DNA from: Prosopocoilus inquinatus
Taxonomy: Eukaryota > Arthropoda > Insecta > Coleoptera > Lucanidae
Reading direction: 5' to 3'
Assembly (NCBI GenBank): GCA_036172665.1
Contig: CM069880.1
Span: 3,164,501 to 3,228,500, forward strand
DNA: 64,000 nt
A program made the position numbers and the translations under genes. The notes below the pieces were generated by a model, which saw only the letters and a program-made list of their open reading frames with translations, was not told where the DNA came from and made no database searches. Below are positions 24,288 through 39,038 of the stretch, in pieces. Positions within the stretch are counted from its first letter, which is position 1; each line of letters starts with the position of its first letter.

Positions 24288-26671
24288 GATGTGAGATACG
24301 AAGTTCTCGGTCGCAGCAGAAGCTGGAAATAGTTTTAAACGATACAACACGCATTAGCGTTGTTCCTGTGATGTATCTAATTGATCCTTACTTATCTATC
24401 ATGTTATTTGGCGTTTCGATGGACTCCAGTAACTCTGATGTGAGATACGAAGTTCTCGGACGCAGCAGAAGCTGGAAATAGTTTTAAACGAAACAACACG
24501 CATTAGCGTTGTTCCTGTGATGTATCTAATCGATCCTTACTCATCTATCATGTTATTTGACGTTTCGATGGACTCCAGTAACTTTGATGTGAGATACGAC
24601 GTTTTCTTACGCAGCAGAAGCTGGAAATAGTTTTAAACGAAACAACACGCATTAGCGATGTTCCTGTGATGTATCTAATCGATCCTTACTCATCTATCAT
24701 GTTATTTTACGTTTGGATGGACTCCAGTAACTCTGATGTGAGATACAAAGTTTTTGGACGCAGCAGAAGCTGGAAATAGTTTTGAACGAAACAACACGTA
24801 TTAGCGTTGTTCCTGTGATGTATCTAATCGATCCTTACTTAGCTACTATGTTATTTGACGTTTCGATGGACTCCAGTAACTCTAATGTGAGATACGAAAT
24901 TTTCGGACGCAGCAGCAGCTGGAAATAGTTTTAAACGAAACAACACATATTAGCGTTGTTCCTGTGATGTATCTAATCGATCCTTACTCATCTATCATGT
25001 TATTTGACGTTTGGACGGACTCCAGTAACTCTGATGTGAGATACAAAGTTCTCGGACGCAGCAGAAGCTGGAAATAGTTTTGAACGAAACAACACGTATT
25101 AGCGTTGTTCCTGTGATGTATCTAAACGATCCTTACTTATCTAACATGTTATTTGACGTTTGGATGGACTCCAGTAAGACTGATGTGAGATACAAAGTTT
25201 TTGGACGCAGCAGGAGCTTTAAATAGTTTTAAACGAAACAACACGTATTAGCGTTGTTCCTGTGCTGTATCTAATCGATCCTTTCTCATCTATCATGTCA
25301 TTTGATGTTTGGATGGACTCCAGTAACTCTGATGTGAGATACGAAGTTCTCGGACGCAGCAGAAGCTGGAAATAGTTTTAAACGAAACAACACGCATTAG
25401 CGTTGTTCCTGTGATGTATCTAATCGATCCTTACTCATCTATCATGTTATTTGGCGTTTCGATGGACTCCAGTAACTTTGATATGAGATACGAAGTTCTC
25501 GGACGCAGTTGAAGCTGGAAATAGTTTTAAACGAAACAACACGCATTAGCGTTGTTCCTGTGATGTATCTAATCGATCCTTACTCATCTATCTTGTTATT
25601 TGAAGTTTGGATAGACTCCAGTAACTCTGATGTGAGATACAAAGTTCTCGGACGCAGCAGAAGCTGGAAATAGTTTTGAACGAAACAACACGTATTAGCG
25701 TTGTTCCTGTGATTTATCTAAACGATCCTTACTTATCTAACATGTTATTTGACGTTTGGATGGACTCCAGTAAGTCTAATGTGAGATACAAAGTTTTTGG
25801 ACGCAGCAGGAGCTTTAAATAGTTTTAAACGAAACAACACGTATTAGCGTTGTTCCTGTGCTGTATCTAATCGATCCTTACTTATCTATCATGTTATTTG
25901 ACGTTTCGATGGACTCCAGTAACTCTGATATGAGATACGACGTTTTCGGACGCAGCAGAAGCTGGAAATAGTTTTAAACGAAACAACACGCATTAGCGAT
26001 GTTCCTGTGATGTATCTAATCGATCCTTACTCATCTATCATGTTATTTTACGTTTGGATGGACTCCAGTAACTCTGATGTGAGATACAAAGTTTTTGGAC
26101 GCAGCAGAAGCTGGAAATAGTTTTGAACGAAACAACACGTATTAGCGTTGTTCCTGTGATGTATCTAATCGATCCTTACTTAGCTACTATGTTATTTGAC
26201 GTTTCGATGGACTCCAGTAACTCTAATGTGAGATACGAAATTTTCGGACGCAGCAGCAGCTGGAAATAGTTTTAAACGAAACAACACATATTAGCGTTGT
26301 TCCTGTGATGTATCTAATCGATCCTTATTCATCTATCATGTTATTTGACGTTTGGACGGACTCCAGTAACTCTGATGTGAGATACAAAGTTCTCGGACGC
26401 AGCAGAAGCTGGAAATAGTTTTGAACGAAACAACACGTATTAGCGTTGTTCCTGTGATGTATCTAAACGATCCTTACTTATCTAACATATTATTTGACGT
26501 TTGGATGGCCTCCAGTAAGTCTGATGTGAGATACAAAGTTTTTGGACGCAGCAGGAGCTTGAAATAGTTTTAAACGAAACAACACGCATTAGCGTTGTTC
26601 CTGTGATGTATCTAATCGATCCTTACTCATATATCATGTTATTTGGCGTTTCGATGGACTCTAGTATCTCT
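24288..26671 (+). repeat. HOR C copy 3 (intact 16-mer)
   Basis: C1-C16 are in order from 24288. Private changes: cggtcgc and cgatacaac in C1, tcttgttatt in C9 (25591), gatttatc in C10, agtctaatg in C11. C15 has gatacaaag rather than gataaaaag. C16 ends actctagtatctctg and leads directly into HOR B. Confidence 0.9.
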
Positions 26672-28310
26672 GATGTGAGATACGAAGTTCTCGGACGCAG
26701 CAGAAGCTGGAAATAGTTTTAAACGAAACAACACGCATTAGCGTTGTTCCTGTGATGTATCTAATTGATCCTTACTCATCTATCATGTTATTTGGCGTTT
26801 CGATGGACTCCAGTAACGTTGATATGAGATACGAAGTTCTCGGACGCAGCTGAAGCTGGAAATAGTTTTAAACGAAACAACACGCATTAGCGTTGTTCCT
26901 GTGATGTATCTAATCGATCCTTACTCATCTATCATGTTATTTGACGTTTCGATGGACTCCAGTAACTTTGATGTGAGATACGACGTTTTCTTACGCAGCA
27001 GAAGCTGGAAATAGTTTTAAACGAAACAACACGCATTAGCGATGTTCCTGTGATGTATCTAATCGATCCCTACTCATCTATCATGTTATTTTACGTTTGG
27101 ATGGACTCCAGTAACTCTGATGTGAGTTACAAAGTTTTTGGACGCAGCAGAAGCTGGAAATAGTTTTGAACGAAACAACACGTATTAGCGTTGTTCCTGT
27201 GATGTATCTAATCGATCCTTACTTAGCTACTATGTTATTTGACGTTTCGATGGACTCCAGTAACTCTAATGTGAGATACGAAATTTTCGGACGCAGCAGC
27301 AGCTGGAAATAGTTTTAAACGAAACAACACATATTAGCGTTGTTCCTGTGATGTATCTAATCGATCCTTACTCATCTATCATGTTATTTGAAGTTTGGAT
27401 GGACTCCAGTAACTCTGATGTGAGATACAAAGTTCTCGGACGCAGCAGAAGCTGGAAATAGTTTTGAAGGAAACAACACGTATTAGCGTTGTTCCTGTGA
27501 TGTATCTAAACGATCCTTACGTATCTAACATGTTATTTGACGTTTGGATGGACTCCAGTAAGTCTGATGTGAGATACAAAGTTTTTGGACGCAGCAGGAG
27601 CTGGAAATAGTTTTAAACGAAACAACACGTATTAGCGATGTTCCTGTGATGTATCTAATCGATCCTTACTCATGTATCATGTTATTTTACGTTTGGATGG
27701 ACTCCAGTAACTCTGATGTGAGATACAAAGTTTTTGGACGCAGCAGAAACTGGAAATAGTTTTGAACGAAACAACACGTATTAGCGCTGTTCCTGTGATG
27801 TATCTAATCGATCCTTACTTAGCTACTATGTTATTTGACGTTTCAATGGACTCCAGTAACTCTAATGTGAGATACGAAATTTTCGGACGCAGCAGCAGCT
27901 GGAAATAGTTTTAAACGAAACAACACATATTAGCGTTGTTCCTGTGATGTATCTAATCGATCCTTACTCATCTATCATGTTATTTGACGTTTGGACGGAC
28001 TCCAGTAACTCTGATGTGAGATACAAAGTTCTCGGACGCAGCAGAAGCTGGAAATAGTTTCGAACGAAACAACACGTATTAGCGTTATTCCTGTGATGTA
28101 TCTAAACTATCCTTACTTATCTAACATGTTATTTGACGTTTGGATGGCCTCCAGTAAGTCTGATGTGAGATACAAAGTTTTTGGACGCAGCTGAAGTTAG
28201 AAATAGTTTTAAACGAAACAACACGCATTAGCGTTGTTCCTGTGATGTATCTAATCGATCCTTACTTATCTATCATGTTATTTGACGTTTCGATGGACTC
28301 CAGTAACTCT
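26672..28310 (+). repeat. HOR B copy 3 (11-mer)
   Basis: B1-B11 are in order from 26672, with all diagnostics present: aacgttgatatg, tccctac with gagttac, gaaggaaac, ctcatgtatc, gcgctg, tttcaatgg, gttattcc and tgaagttaga. B4 reads cttagctac. B11 ends aactctg and hands over to C1. The B-to-C order repeats that at 3576/3577. Confidence 0.92.
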
Positions 28311-30694
28311 GATGTGAGATACGAAGTTCTCGGACGCAGCAGAAGCTGGAAATAGTTTTAAAGGAAACAACACGCATTAGCGTTGTTCCTGTGATGTATC
28401 TAATTGATCCTTACTTATCTATCATGTTATTTGGCGTTTCGATGGACTCCAGTAACTCTGATGTGAGATACGAAGTTCTCGGGCGCAGCAGAAGCTGGAA
28501 ATAGTTTTAAACGAAACAACACGCATTAGCGTTGTTCCTGTGATGTATCTAATCGATCCTTACTCATCTATCATGTTATTTGACGTTTCGATGGACTCCA
28601 GTAACTTTGATGTGAGATACGACGTTTTCTTACGCAGCAGAAGCTGGAAATAGTTTTAAACGAAACAACACGCATTAGCGATGTTCCTGTGATGTATCTA
28701 ATCGATCCTTACTCATCTATCATGTTATTTTACGTTTGGATGGACTCCAGTATCTCTGATGTGAGATACAAAGTTTTTGGACGCAGCAGAAGCTGGAAAT
28801 AGTTTTGAACGAAACAACACGTATTAGCGTTGTTCCTGTGATGTATCTAATCGATCCTTACTTAGCTACTATGTTATTTGACGTTTCGATGGACTCCAGT
28901 AACTCTAATGTGAGATACGAAATTTTCGGACGCAGCAGCAGCTGGAAATAGTTTTAAACGAAACAACACATATTAGCGTTGTTCCTGTGATGTATCTAAT
29001 CGATCCTTACTCATCTATCATGTTATTTGACGTTTGGACGGACTCCAGTAACTCTGATGTGAGATACAAAGTTCTCGGACGCAGCAGAAGCTGGAAATAG
29101 TTTTGAACGAAACAACACGTATTAGCGTTGTTCCTGTGATGTATCTAAACGATCCTTACTTATCTAACATGTTAATTGACGTTTGGATGGACTCCAGTAA
29201 GACTGATGTGAGATACAAAGTTTTTGGACGCAGCAGGAGCTTTAAATAGTTTTAAACGAAACAACACGTATTAGCGTTGTTCCTGTGCTGTATCTAATCG
29301 ATCCTTTCTCATCTATCATGTCATTTGATGTTTGGATGGACTCCAGTAACTCTGATGTGAGATACGAAGTTCTCGGACGCAGCAGAAGCTGGAAATAGTT
29401 TTAAACGAAACAACACGCATTAGCGTTGTTCCTGTGATGTATCTAATCGATCCTTACTCATCTATCATGTTATTTGGCGTTTCGATGGACTCCAGTAACT
29501 TTGATATGAGATACGAAGTTCTCGGACGCAGTTGAAGCTGGAAATAGTTTTAAACGAAACAACACGAATTAGCGTTGTTCCTGTGATGTATCTAATCGAT
29601 CCTTACTCATCTATCATGTTATTTGAAGTTTGGATAGACTCCAGTAACTCTGATGTGAGATACAAAGTTCTCGGACGCAGCAGAAGCTGGAAATAGTTTT
29701 GAACGAAACAACACGTATTAGCGTTGTTCCTGTGATGTATCTAAACGATCCTTACTTATCTAACATGTTATTTGACGTTTGGATGGACTCCAGTAAGTCT
29801 GATGTGAGATACAAAGTTTTTGGACGCAGCAGGAGCTTTAAATAGTTTTAAACGAAACAACACGTATTAGCGTTGTTCCTGTGCTGTATCTAATCGATCC
29901 TTACTTATCTATCATGTTATTTGACGTTTCGATGGACTCCAGTAACTCTGATATGAGATACGACGTTTTCGGACGCAGCAGAAGCTGGAAATAGTTTTAA
30001 ACGAAACAACACGCATTAGCGATGTTCCTGTGATGTATCTAATCGATCCTTACTCATCTATCATGTTATTTTACGTTTGGATGGACTCCAGTAACTCTGA
30101 TGTGAGATACAAAGTTTTTGGACGCAGCAGAAGCTGGAAATAGTTTTGAACGAAACAACACGTATTAGCGTTGTTCCTGTGATGTATCTACTCGATCCTT
30201 ACTTAGCTACTATGTTATTTGACGTTTCGATGGACTCCAGTAACTCTAATGTGAGATACGAAATTTTCGGACGCAGCAGCAGCTGGAAATAGTTTTAAAC
30301 GAAACAACACATATTAGCGTTGTTCCTGTGATGTATCTAATCGATCCTTATTCATCTATCATGTTATTTGACGTTTGGACGGACTCCAGTAACTCTGATG
30401 TGAGATAAAAAGTTCTCGGACGCAGCAGAAGCTGGAAATAGTTTTGAACGAAACAACACGTATTAGCGTTGTTCCTGTGATGTATCTAAACGATCCTTAC
30501 TTATCTAACATATTATTTGACGTTTGGATGGCCTCCAGTAAGTCTGATGTGAGATACAAAGTTTTTGGACGCAGCAGGAGCTTGAAATAGTTTTAAACGA
30601 AACAACACGCATTAGCGTTGTTCCTGTGATGTATCTAATCGATCCTTACTCATATATCATGTTATTTGGCGTTTCGATGGACTCCAGTAACTTT
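28311..30694 (+). repeat. HOR C copy 4 (intact 16-mer)
   Basis: C1-C16 are in order from 28311. C1 has aaaggaaac. C2 has ctcgggcgc, as in C copy 1 at 3726. C3 ends atctctg. C6 has gttaattg. C9 has acgaatt. C13 has the unusual tctactcg. C15 has gataaaaag. B copy 3 plus this block parallels 1938-5811, showing the intact order from which copy 1 was rearranged. Confidence 0.9.
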
Positions 30695-30843
30695 GATGTG
30701 AGATACGAAGTTCTCGGACGCAGCTGAAGCTGGAAATAGTTTTAAACGAAACAACACGCATTAGCGTTGTTCCTGTGATGTATCTAATCGATCCTTACTC
30801 ATCTATCATGTTATTTGGCGTTTCGATGGACTCCAGTAACTTT
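30695..30843 (+). repeat. X1 monomer linking C copy 4 to the 28-mer
   Basis: A single monomer with cgcagctgaagctgga, ctcatc, ggcg and aactttg, matching monomer 1 and the unit at 32930. It is followed by a tgaagctaga unit that starts the 28-mer HOR. Confidence 0.8.
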
Positions 30844-33800
30844 GATGTGAGATACGAAGTTCTCGGACGCAGCTGAAGCTAGAAATAGTTTTAAACGAAA
30901 CAACACGCATTAGCGTTGTTCCTGTGATGTATCTAATCGATCCTTACTTATCTATCATGTTATTTGACGTTTCGATGGACTCCAGTAACTCTGATGTGAG
31001 ATACGACGTTTTCAGACGCAGCAGAAGCTGGAAATAGTTTTAAACGAAACAACACGTATTAGCGTTGTTCCTGTGATGTATCTAATCGATCCTTACTTAT
31101 CTATCATGTTATTTGACGTTTGGATGGACTCCAGTAACTCTGATGTGAGATACGAAGTTCTCGGACGCAGCAGAAGCTGGAAATAGTTTTAAACGAAACA
31201 ACACGCATTAGCGTTGTTCCTGTGATGTATCTAATTGATCCTTACTCATCTATCATGTTATTTGGCGTTTCGATGGACTCCAGTAAGTTTGATATGAGAT
31301 ACGAAGTTCTCGGACGCAGCTGAAGCTGGAAATAGTTTTAAACGAAACAACACGCATTAGCGTTGTTCCTGTGATGTATCTAATCGATCCTTACTCATCT
31401 ATCATGTTATTTGACGTTTCGATGGACTCCAGTAACTTTGATGTGAGATACGACGTTTTCTTACGCAGCAGAAGCTGGAAATAGTTTTAAACGAAACAAC
31501 ACGCATTAGCGATGTTCCTGTGATGTATCTAATCGATCCTTACTCATCTATCATGTTATTTTACGTTTGGATGGACTCCAGTAACTCTGATGTGAGATAC
31601 GACGTTTTCAGACGCAGCAGAAGCTGGAAATAGTTTTAAACGAAACAACACGTATTAGCGTTGTTCCTGTGCTGTATCTAATCGATCCTTTCTCATCTAT
31701 CATGTCATTTGATGTTTGGATGGACTCCAGTAACTCTGATGTGAGATACGAAGTTCTCGGACGCAGCAGAAGCTGGAAATAGTTTTAAACGAAACAACAC
31801 GCATTAGCGTTGTTCCTGTGATGTATCTAATCGATCCTTACTCATCTATCTTGTTATTTGAAGTTTGGATAGACTCCAGTAACTCTGATGTGAGATACAA
31901 AGTTCTCGGACGCAGCAGAAGCTGGAAATAGTTTTGAACGAAACAACACGTATTAGCGTTGTTCCTGTGATGTATCTAAACGATCCTTACTTATCTAACA
32001 TGTTATTTGACGTTTGGATGGACTCCAGTAAGTCTGATGTGAGATACAAAGTTTTTGGACGCAGCAGGAGCTTTAAATAGTTTTAAACGAAACAACACGT
32101 ATTAGCGTTGTTCCTGTGCTGTATCTAATCGATCCTTACTTATCTATCATGTTATTTGACGTTTCGATGGACTCCAGTAACTCTGATATGAGATACGACG
32201 TTTTCGGACGCAGCAGAAGCTGGAAATAGTTTTAAACGAAACAACACGCATTAGCGATGTTCCTGTGATGTATCTAATCGATCCTTACTCATCTATCATG
32301 TTATTTTACGTTTGGATGGACTCCAGTAACTCTGATGTGAGATACAAAGTTTTTGGACGCAGCAGAAGCTGGAAATAGTTTTGAACGAAACAACACGTAT
32401 TAGCGTTGTTCCTGTGATGTATCTAATCGATCCTTACTTAGCTACTATGTTATTTGACGTTTCGATGGACTCCAGTAACTCTAATGTGAGATACGAAATT
32501 TTCGGACGCAGCAGCAGCTGGAAATAGTTTTAAACGAAACAACACATATTAGCGTTGTTCCTGTGATGTATCTAATCGATCCTTATTCATCTATCATGTT
32601 ATTTGACGTTTGGACGGACTCCAGTAACTCTGATGTGAGATACAAAGTTCTCGGACGCAGCAGAAGCTGGAAATAGTTTTGAACGAAACAACACGTATTA
32701 GCGTTGTTCCTGTGATGTATCTAAACGATCCTTACTTATCTAACATATTATTTGACGTTTGGATGGCCTCCAGTAAGTCTGATGTGAGATACAAAGTTTT
32801 TGGACGCAGCAGGAGCTTGAAATAGTTTTAAACGAAACAACACGCATTAGCGTTGTTCCTGTGATGTATCTAATCGATCCTTACTCATATATCATGTTAT
32901 TTGGCGTTTCGATGGACTCCAGTAACTTTGATGTGAGATACGAAGTTCTCGGACGCAGCTGAAGCTGGAAATAGTTTTAAACGAAACAACACGCATTAGC
33001 GTTGTTCCTGTGATGTATCTAATCGATCCTTACTCATCTATCATGTTATTTGGCGTTTCGATGGACTCCAGTAACTTTGATGTGAGATACGAAGTTCTCG
33101 GACGCAGCTCAAGCTAGAAATAGTTTTAAACGAAACAACACGCATTAGCCTTGTTCCTGTGATGTATCTAATCGATCCTTACTTATCTATCATGTTATTT
33201 GACGTTTCGATGGACTCCAGTATCTCTGATGTGAGATACGAAGTTCTCGGACGCAGCAGAAGCTGGAAATAGTTTTAAACGAAACAACACGCATTAGCGT
33301 TGTTCCTGTGATGTATCTAATTGATCCTTACTCATCTATCATGTTATTTGGCGTTTCGATGGACTCCAGTAACGTTGATATGAGATACGAAGTTCTCGGA
33401 CGCAGCTGAAGCTGGAAATAGTTTTAAACGAAACAACACGCATTATCGTTGTTCCTGTGATGTATCTAATCGATCCTTACTCATCTATCATGTTATTTGA
33501 CGTTTCGATGGACTCCAGTAACTTTGATGTGAGATACGACGTTTTCTTACGCAGCAGAAGCTGGAAATAGTTTTAAACGAAACAACACCCATTAGCGATG
33601 TTCCTGTGATGTATCTAATCGATCCCTACTCATCTATCATGTTATTTTACGTTTGGATGGACTCCAGTAACTCTGATGTGAGTTACAAAGTTTTTGGACG
33701 CAGCAGAAGCTGGAAATAGTTTTGAACGAAACAACACGTATTAGCGTTGTTCCTGTGATGTATCTAATCGATCCTTACTTAGCTACTATGTTATTTGACG

Positions 33801-35015
33801 TTTCGATGGACTCCAGTAACTCTAATGTGAGATACGAAATTTTCGGACGCAGCAGCAGCTGGAAATAGTTTTAAACGAAACAACACATATTAGCGTTGTT
33901 CCTGTGATGTATCTAATCGATCCTTACTCATCTATCATGTTATTTGAAGTTTGGATGGACTCCAGTAACTCTGATGTGAGATACAAAGTTCTCGGACGCA
34001 GCAGAAGCTGGAAATAGTTTTGAAGGAAACAACACGTATTAGCGTTGTTCCTGTGATGTATCTAAACGATCCTTACGTATCTAACATGTTATTTGACGTT
34101 TGGATGGACTCCAGTAAGTCTGATGTGAGATACAAAGTTTTTGGACGCAGCAGGAGCTGGAAATAGTTTTAAACGAAACAACACGTATTAGCGATGTTCC
34201 TGTGATGTATCTAATCGATCCTTACTCATGTATCATGTTATTTTACGTTTGGATGGACTCCAGTAACTCTGATGTGAGATACAAAGTTTTTGGACGCAGC
34301 AGAAACTGGAAATAGTTTTGAACGAAACAACACGTATTAGCGCTGTTCCTGTGATGTATCTAATCGATCCTTACTTAGCTACTATGTTATTTGACGTTTC
34401 AATGGACTCCAGTAACTCTAATGTGAGATACGAAATTTTCGGACGCAGCAGCAGCTGGAAATAGTTTTAAACGAAACAACACATATTAGCGTTGTTCCTG
34501 TGATGTATCTAATCGATCCTTACTCATCTATCATGTTATTTGACGTTTGGACGGACTCCAGTAACTCTGATGTGAGATACAAAGTTCTCGGACGCAGCAG
34601 AAGCTGGAAATAGTTTCGAACGAAACAACACATATTAGCGTTATTCCTGTGATGTATCTAAACTATCCTTACTTATCTAACATGTTATTTGACGTTTGGA
34701 TGGCCTCCAGTAAGTCTGATGTGAGATACAAAGTTTTTGGACGCAGCTGAAGTTAGAAATAGTTTTAAACGAAACAACACGCATTAGCGTTGTTCCTGTG
34801 ATGTATCTAATCGATCCTTACTTATCTATCATGTTATTTGACGTTTCGATGGACTCCAGTAACTCTGATGTGAGATACGAAGTTCTCGGACGCAGCAGAA
34901 GCTGGAAATAGTTTTAAACGAAACAACACGCATTAGCGTTGTTCCTGTGATGTATCTAATTGATCCTTACTCATCTATCATGTTATTTGGCGTTTCGATG
35001 GACTCCAGTAACTTT
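30844..35015 (+). repeat. 28-mer HOR copy 1 (4,172 bp): X2-Y-partial C-X-B
   Basis: Order: X2-like unit 30844 (tgaagctaga, gttg); Y1-Y4 at 30993-31588; a Y5/C7 hybrid at 31589 (ttttcagacg, then gtgctg, tttctcatc, gtcatttgatg); a C8/C9 hybrid at 31738 (tcttgttatt at 31849); C10-C16 at 31887-32929; X1-X2 at 32930 and 33079; B1-B11 at 33228-34866; and a link unit at 34867 (aattg, ggcg, aactttg). X2 at 33079 reads gcagctcaagc instead of gcagctgaagc. B3 in this copy reads acacccatt. Confidence 0.9.
33228..34866 (+). repeat. HOR B copy 4, inside 28-mer copy 1
   Basis: A full 11-mer, 4,172 bp before B copy 5. Private changes: attatcg in B2 (about 33444), acacccatt in B3, and acatatt in B10 (about 34630), where other copies read acgtatt. 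B11 ends aactctg. Confidence 0.9.
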
Positions 35016-38000
35016 GATGTGAGATACGAAGTTCTCGGACGCAGCTGAAGCTAGAAATAGTTTTAAACGAAACAACACGCATTAGCGTTGTTCCTGTGAT
35101 GTATCTAATCGATACTTACTTATCTATCATGTTATTTGACGTTTCGATGGACTCCAGTAACTCTGATGTGAGATACGACGTTTTCAGACGCAGCAGAAGC
35201 TGGAAATAGTTTTAAACGAAACAACACGTATTAGCGTTGTTCCTGTGATGTATCTAATCGATCCTTACTTATCTATCATGTTATTTGACGTTTGGATGGA
35301 CTCCAGTAACTCTGATGTGAGATACGAAGTTCTCGGACGCAGCAGAAGCTGGAAATAGTTTTAAACGAAACAACACGCATTAGCGTTGTTCCTGTGATGT
35401 ATCTAATTGATCCTTACTCATCTATCATGTTATTTGGCGTTTCGATGGACTCCAGTAACTTTGATATGAGATACGAAGTTCTCGGACGCCTCTGAAGCTG
35501 GAAATAGTTTTAAACGAAACAACACGCATTAGCGTTGTTCCTGTGATGTATCTAATCGATCCTTACTCATCTATCATGTTATTTGACGTTTCGATGGACT
35601 CCAGTAACTTTGATGTGAGATACGACGTTTTCTTACGCAGCAGAAGCTGGAAATAGTTTTAAACGAAACAACACGCATTAGCGATGTTCCTGTGATGTAT
35701 CTAATCGATCCTTACTCATCTATCATGTTATTTTACGTTTGGATGGACTCCAGTAACTCTGATGTGAGATACGACGTTTTCAGACGCAGCAGAAGCTGGA
35801 AATAGTTTTAAACGAAACAACACGTATTAGCGTTGTTCCTGTGCTGTATCTAATCGATCCTTTCTCATCTATCATGTCATTTGATGTTTGGATGGACTCC
35901 AGTAACTCTGATGTGAGATACGAAGTTCTCGGACGCAGCAGAAGCTGGAAATAGTTTTAAACGAAACAACACGCATTAGCGTTGTTCCTGTGATGTATCT
36001 AATCGATCCTTACTCATCTATCTTGTTATTTGAAGTTTGGATAGACTCCAGTAACTCTGATGTGAGATACAAAGTTCTCGGACGCAGCAGAAGCTGGAAA
36101 TAGTTTTGAACGAAACAACACGTATTAGCGTTGTTCCTGTGATGTATCTAAACGATCCTTACTTATCTAACATGTTATTTGACGTTTGGATGGACTCCAG
36201 TAAGTCTGATGTGAGATACAAAGTTTTTGGACGCAGCAGGAGCTTTAAATAGTTTTAAACGAAGCAACACGTATTAGCGTTGTTCCTGTGCTGTATCTAA
36301 TCGATCCTTACTTATCTATCATGTTATTTGACGTTTCGATGGACTCCAGTAACTCTGATATGAGATACGACGTTTTCGGACGCAGCAGAAGCTGGAAATA
36401 GTTTTAAACGAAACAACACGCATTAGCGATGTTCCTGTGATGTATCTAATCGATCCTTACTCATCTATCATGTTATTTTACGTTTGGATGGACTCCAGTA
36501 ACTCTGATGTGAGATACAAAGTTTTTGGACGCAGCAGAAGCTGGAAATAGTTTTGAACGAAACAACACGTATTAGCGTTGTTCCTGTGATGTATCTAATC
36601 GATCCTTACTTAGCTACTATGTTATTTGACGTTTCGATGGACTCCAGTAACTCTAATGTGAGATACGAAATTTTCGGACGCAGCAGCAGCTGGAAATAGT
36701 TTTAAACGAAACAACACATATTAGCGTTGTTCCTGTGATGTATCTAATCGATCCTTATTCATCTATCATGTTATTTGACGTTTGGACGGACTCCAGTAAC
36801 TCTGATGTGAGATACAAAGTTCTCGGACGCAGCAGAAGCTGGAAATAGTTTTGAACGAAACAACACGTATTAGCGTTGTTCCTGTGATGTATCTAAACGA
36901 TCCTTACTTATCTAACATATTATTTGACGTTTGGATGGCCTCCAGTAAGTCTGATGTGAGATACAAAGTTTTTGGACGCAGCAGGAGCTTGAAATAGTTT
37001 TAAACGAAACAACACGCATTAGCGTTGTTCCTGTGATGTATCTAATCGATCCTTACTCATATATCATGTTATTTGGCGTTTCGATGGACTCCAGTAACTT
37101 TGATGTGAGATACGAAGTTCTCGGACGCAGCTGAAGCTGGAAATAGTTTTAAACGAAACAACACGCATTAGCGTTGTTCCTGTGATGTATCTAATCGATC
37201 CTTACTCATCTATCATGTTATTTGGCGTTTCGATGGACTCCAGTAACTTTGATGTGAGATACGAAGTTCTCGGACGCAGCTGAAGCTAGAAATAGTTTTA
37301 AACGAAACAACACGCATTAGCCTTGTTCCTGTGATGTATCTAATCGATCCTTACTTATCTATCATGTTATTTGACGTTTCGATGGACTCCAGTATCTCTG
37401 ATGTGAGATACGAAGTTCTCGGACGCAGCAGAAGCTGGAAATAGTTTTAAACGAAACAACACGCATTAGCGTTGTTCCTGTGATGTATCTAATTGATCCT
37501 TACTCATCTATCATGTTATTTGGCGTTTCGATGGACTCCAGTAACGTTGATATGAGATACGAAGTTCTCGGACGCAGCTGAAGCTGGAAATAGTTTTAAA
37601 CGAAACAACACGCATTAGCGTTGTTCCTGTGATGTATCTAATCGATCCTTACTCATCTATCATGTTATTTGACGTTTCGATGGACTCCAGTAACTTTGAT
37701 GTGAGATACGACGTTTTCTTACGCAGCAGAAGCTGGAAATAGTTTTAAACGAAACAACACGCATTAGCGATGTTCCTGTGATGTATCTAATCGATCCCTA
37801 CTCATCTATCATGTTATTTTACGTTTGGATGGACTCCAGTAACTCTGATGTGAGTTACAAAGTTTTTGGACGCAGCAGAAGCTGGAAATAGTTTTGAACG
37901 AAACAACACGTATTAGCGTTGTTCCTGTGATGTATCTAATCGATCCTTACTTAGCTACTATGTTATTTGACGTTTCGATGGACTCCAGTAACTCTAATGT

Positions 38001-39038
38001 GAGATACGAAATTTTCGGACGCAGCAGCAGCTGGAAATAGTTTTAAACGAAACAACACATATTAGCGTTGTTCCTGTGATGTATCTAATCGATCCTTACT
38101 CATCTATCATGTTATTTGAAGTTTGGATGGACTCCAGTAACTCTGATGTGAGATACAAAGTTCTCGGACGCAGCAGAAGCTGGAAATAGTTTTGAAGGAA
38201 ACAACACGTATTAGCGTTGTTCCTGTGATGTATCTAAACGATCCTTACGTATCTAACATGTTATTTGACGTTTGGATGGACTCCAGTAAGTCTGATGTGA
38301 TATACAAAGTTTTTGGACGCAGCAGGAGCTGGAAATAGTTTTAAACGAAACAACACGTATTAGCGATGTTCCTGTGATGTATCTAATCGATCCTTACTCA
38401 TGTATCATGTTATTTTACGTTTGGATGGACTCCAGTAACTCTGATGTGAGATACAAAGTTTTTGGACGCAGCAGAAACTGGAAATAGTTTTAAACGAAAC
38501 AACACGTATTAGCGCTGTTCCTGTGATGTATCTAATCGATCCTTACTTAGCTACTATGTTATTTGACGTTTCAATGGACTCCAGTAACTCTAATGTGAGA
38601 TACGAAATTTTCGGACGCAGCAGCAGCTGGAAATAGTTTTAAACGAAACAACACATATTAGCGTTGTTCCTGTGATGTATCTAATCGATCCTTACTCATC
38701 TATCATGTTATTTGACGTTTGGACGGACTCCAGTAACTCTGATGTGAGATACAAAGTTCTCGGACGCAGCAGAAGCTGGAAATAGTTTCGAACGAAACAA
38801 CACGTATTAGCGTTATTCCTGTGATGTATCTAAACTATCCTTACTTATCTAACATGTTATTTGACGTTTGGATGGCCTCCAGTAAGTCTGATGTGAGATA
38901 CAAAGTTTTTGGACGCAGCTGAAGTTAGAAATAGTTTTAAACGAAACAACACGCATTAGCGTTGTTCCTGTGATGTATCTAATCGATCCTTACTTATCTA
39001 TCATGTTATTTGACGTTTCGATGGACTCCAGTATCTCT
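35016..39038 (+). repeat. 28-mer HOR copy 2 (27 monomers)
   Basis: This block repeats 30844-34866 at an offset of exactly 4,172 bp. The tcttgttatt marker lies at 36021 versus 31849, and tagccttg (cttg) at 37322 versus 33150. Private changes: gatacttac at about 35113, ggacgcctctgaagc in Y3 at about 35487, and gaagcaac at about 36262. The copy ends with a B11 that reads agtatctctg and runs into the Z zone instead of the link monomer. Confidence 0.9.
37400..39038 (+). repeat. HOR B copy 5, inside 28-mer copy 2
   Basis: A full 11-mer. B6 ends with gatgtgatatac (about 38294) and B8 has ttttaaacg. B11 ends atctctg at 39038, as in B copy 1, and is followed by a C4/C13-type unit. Confidence 0.9.
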
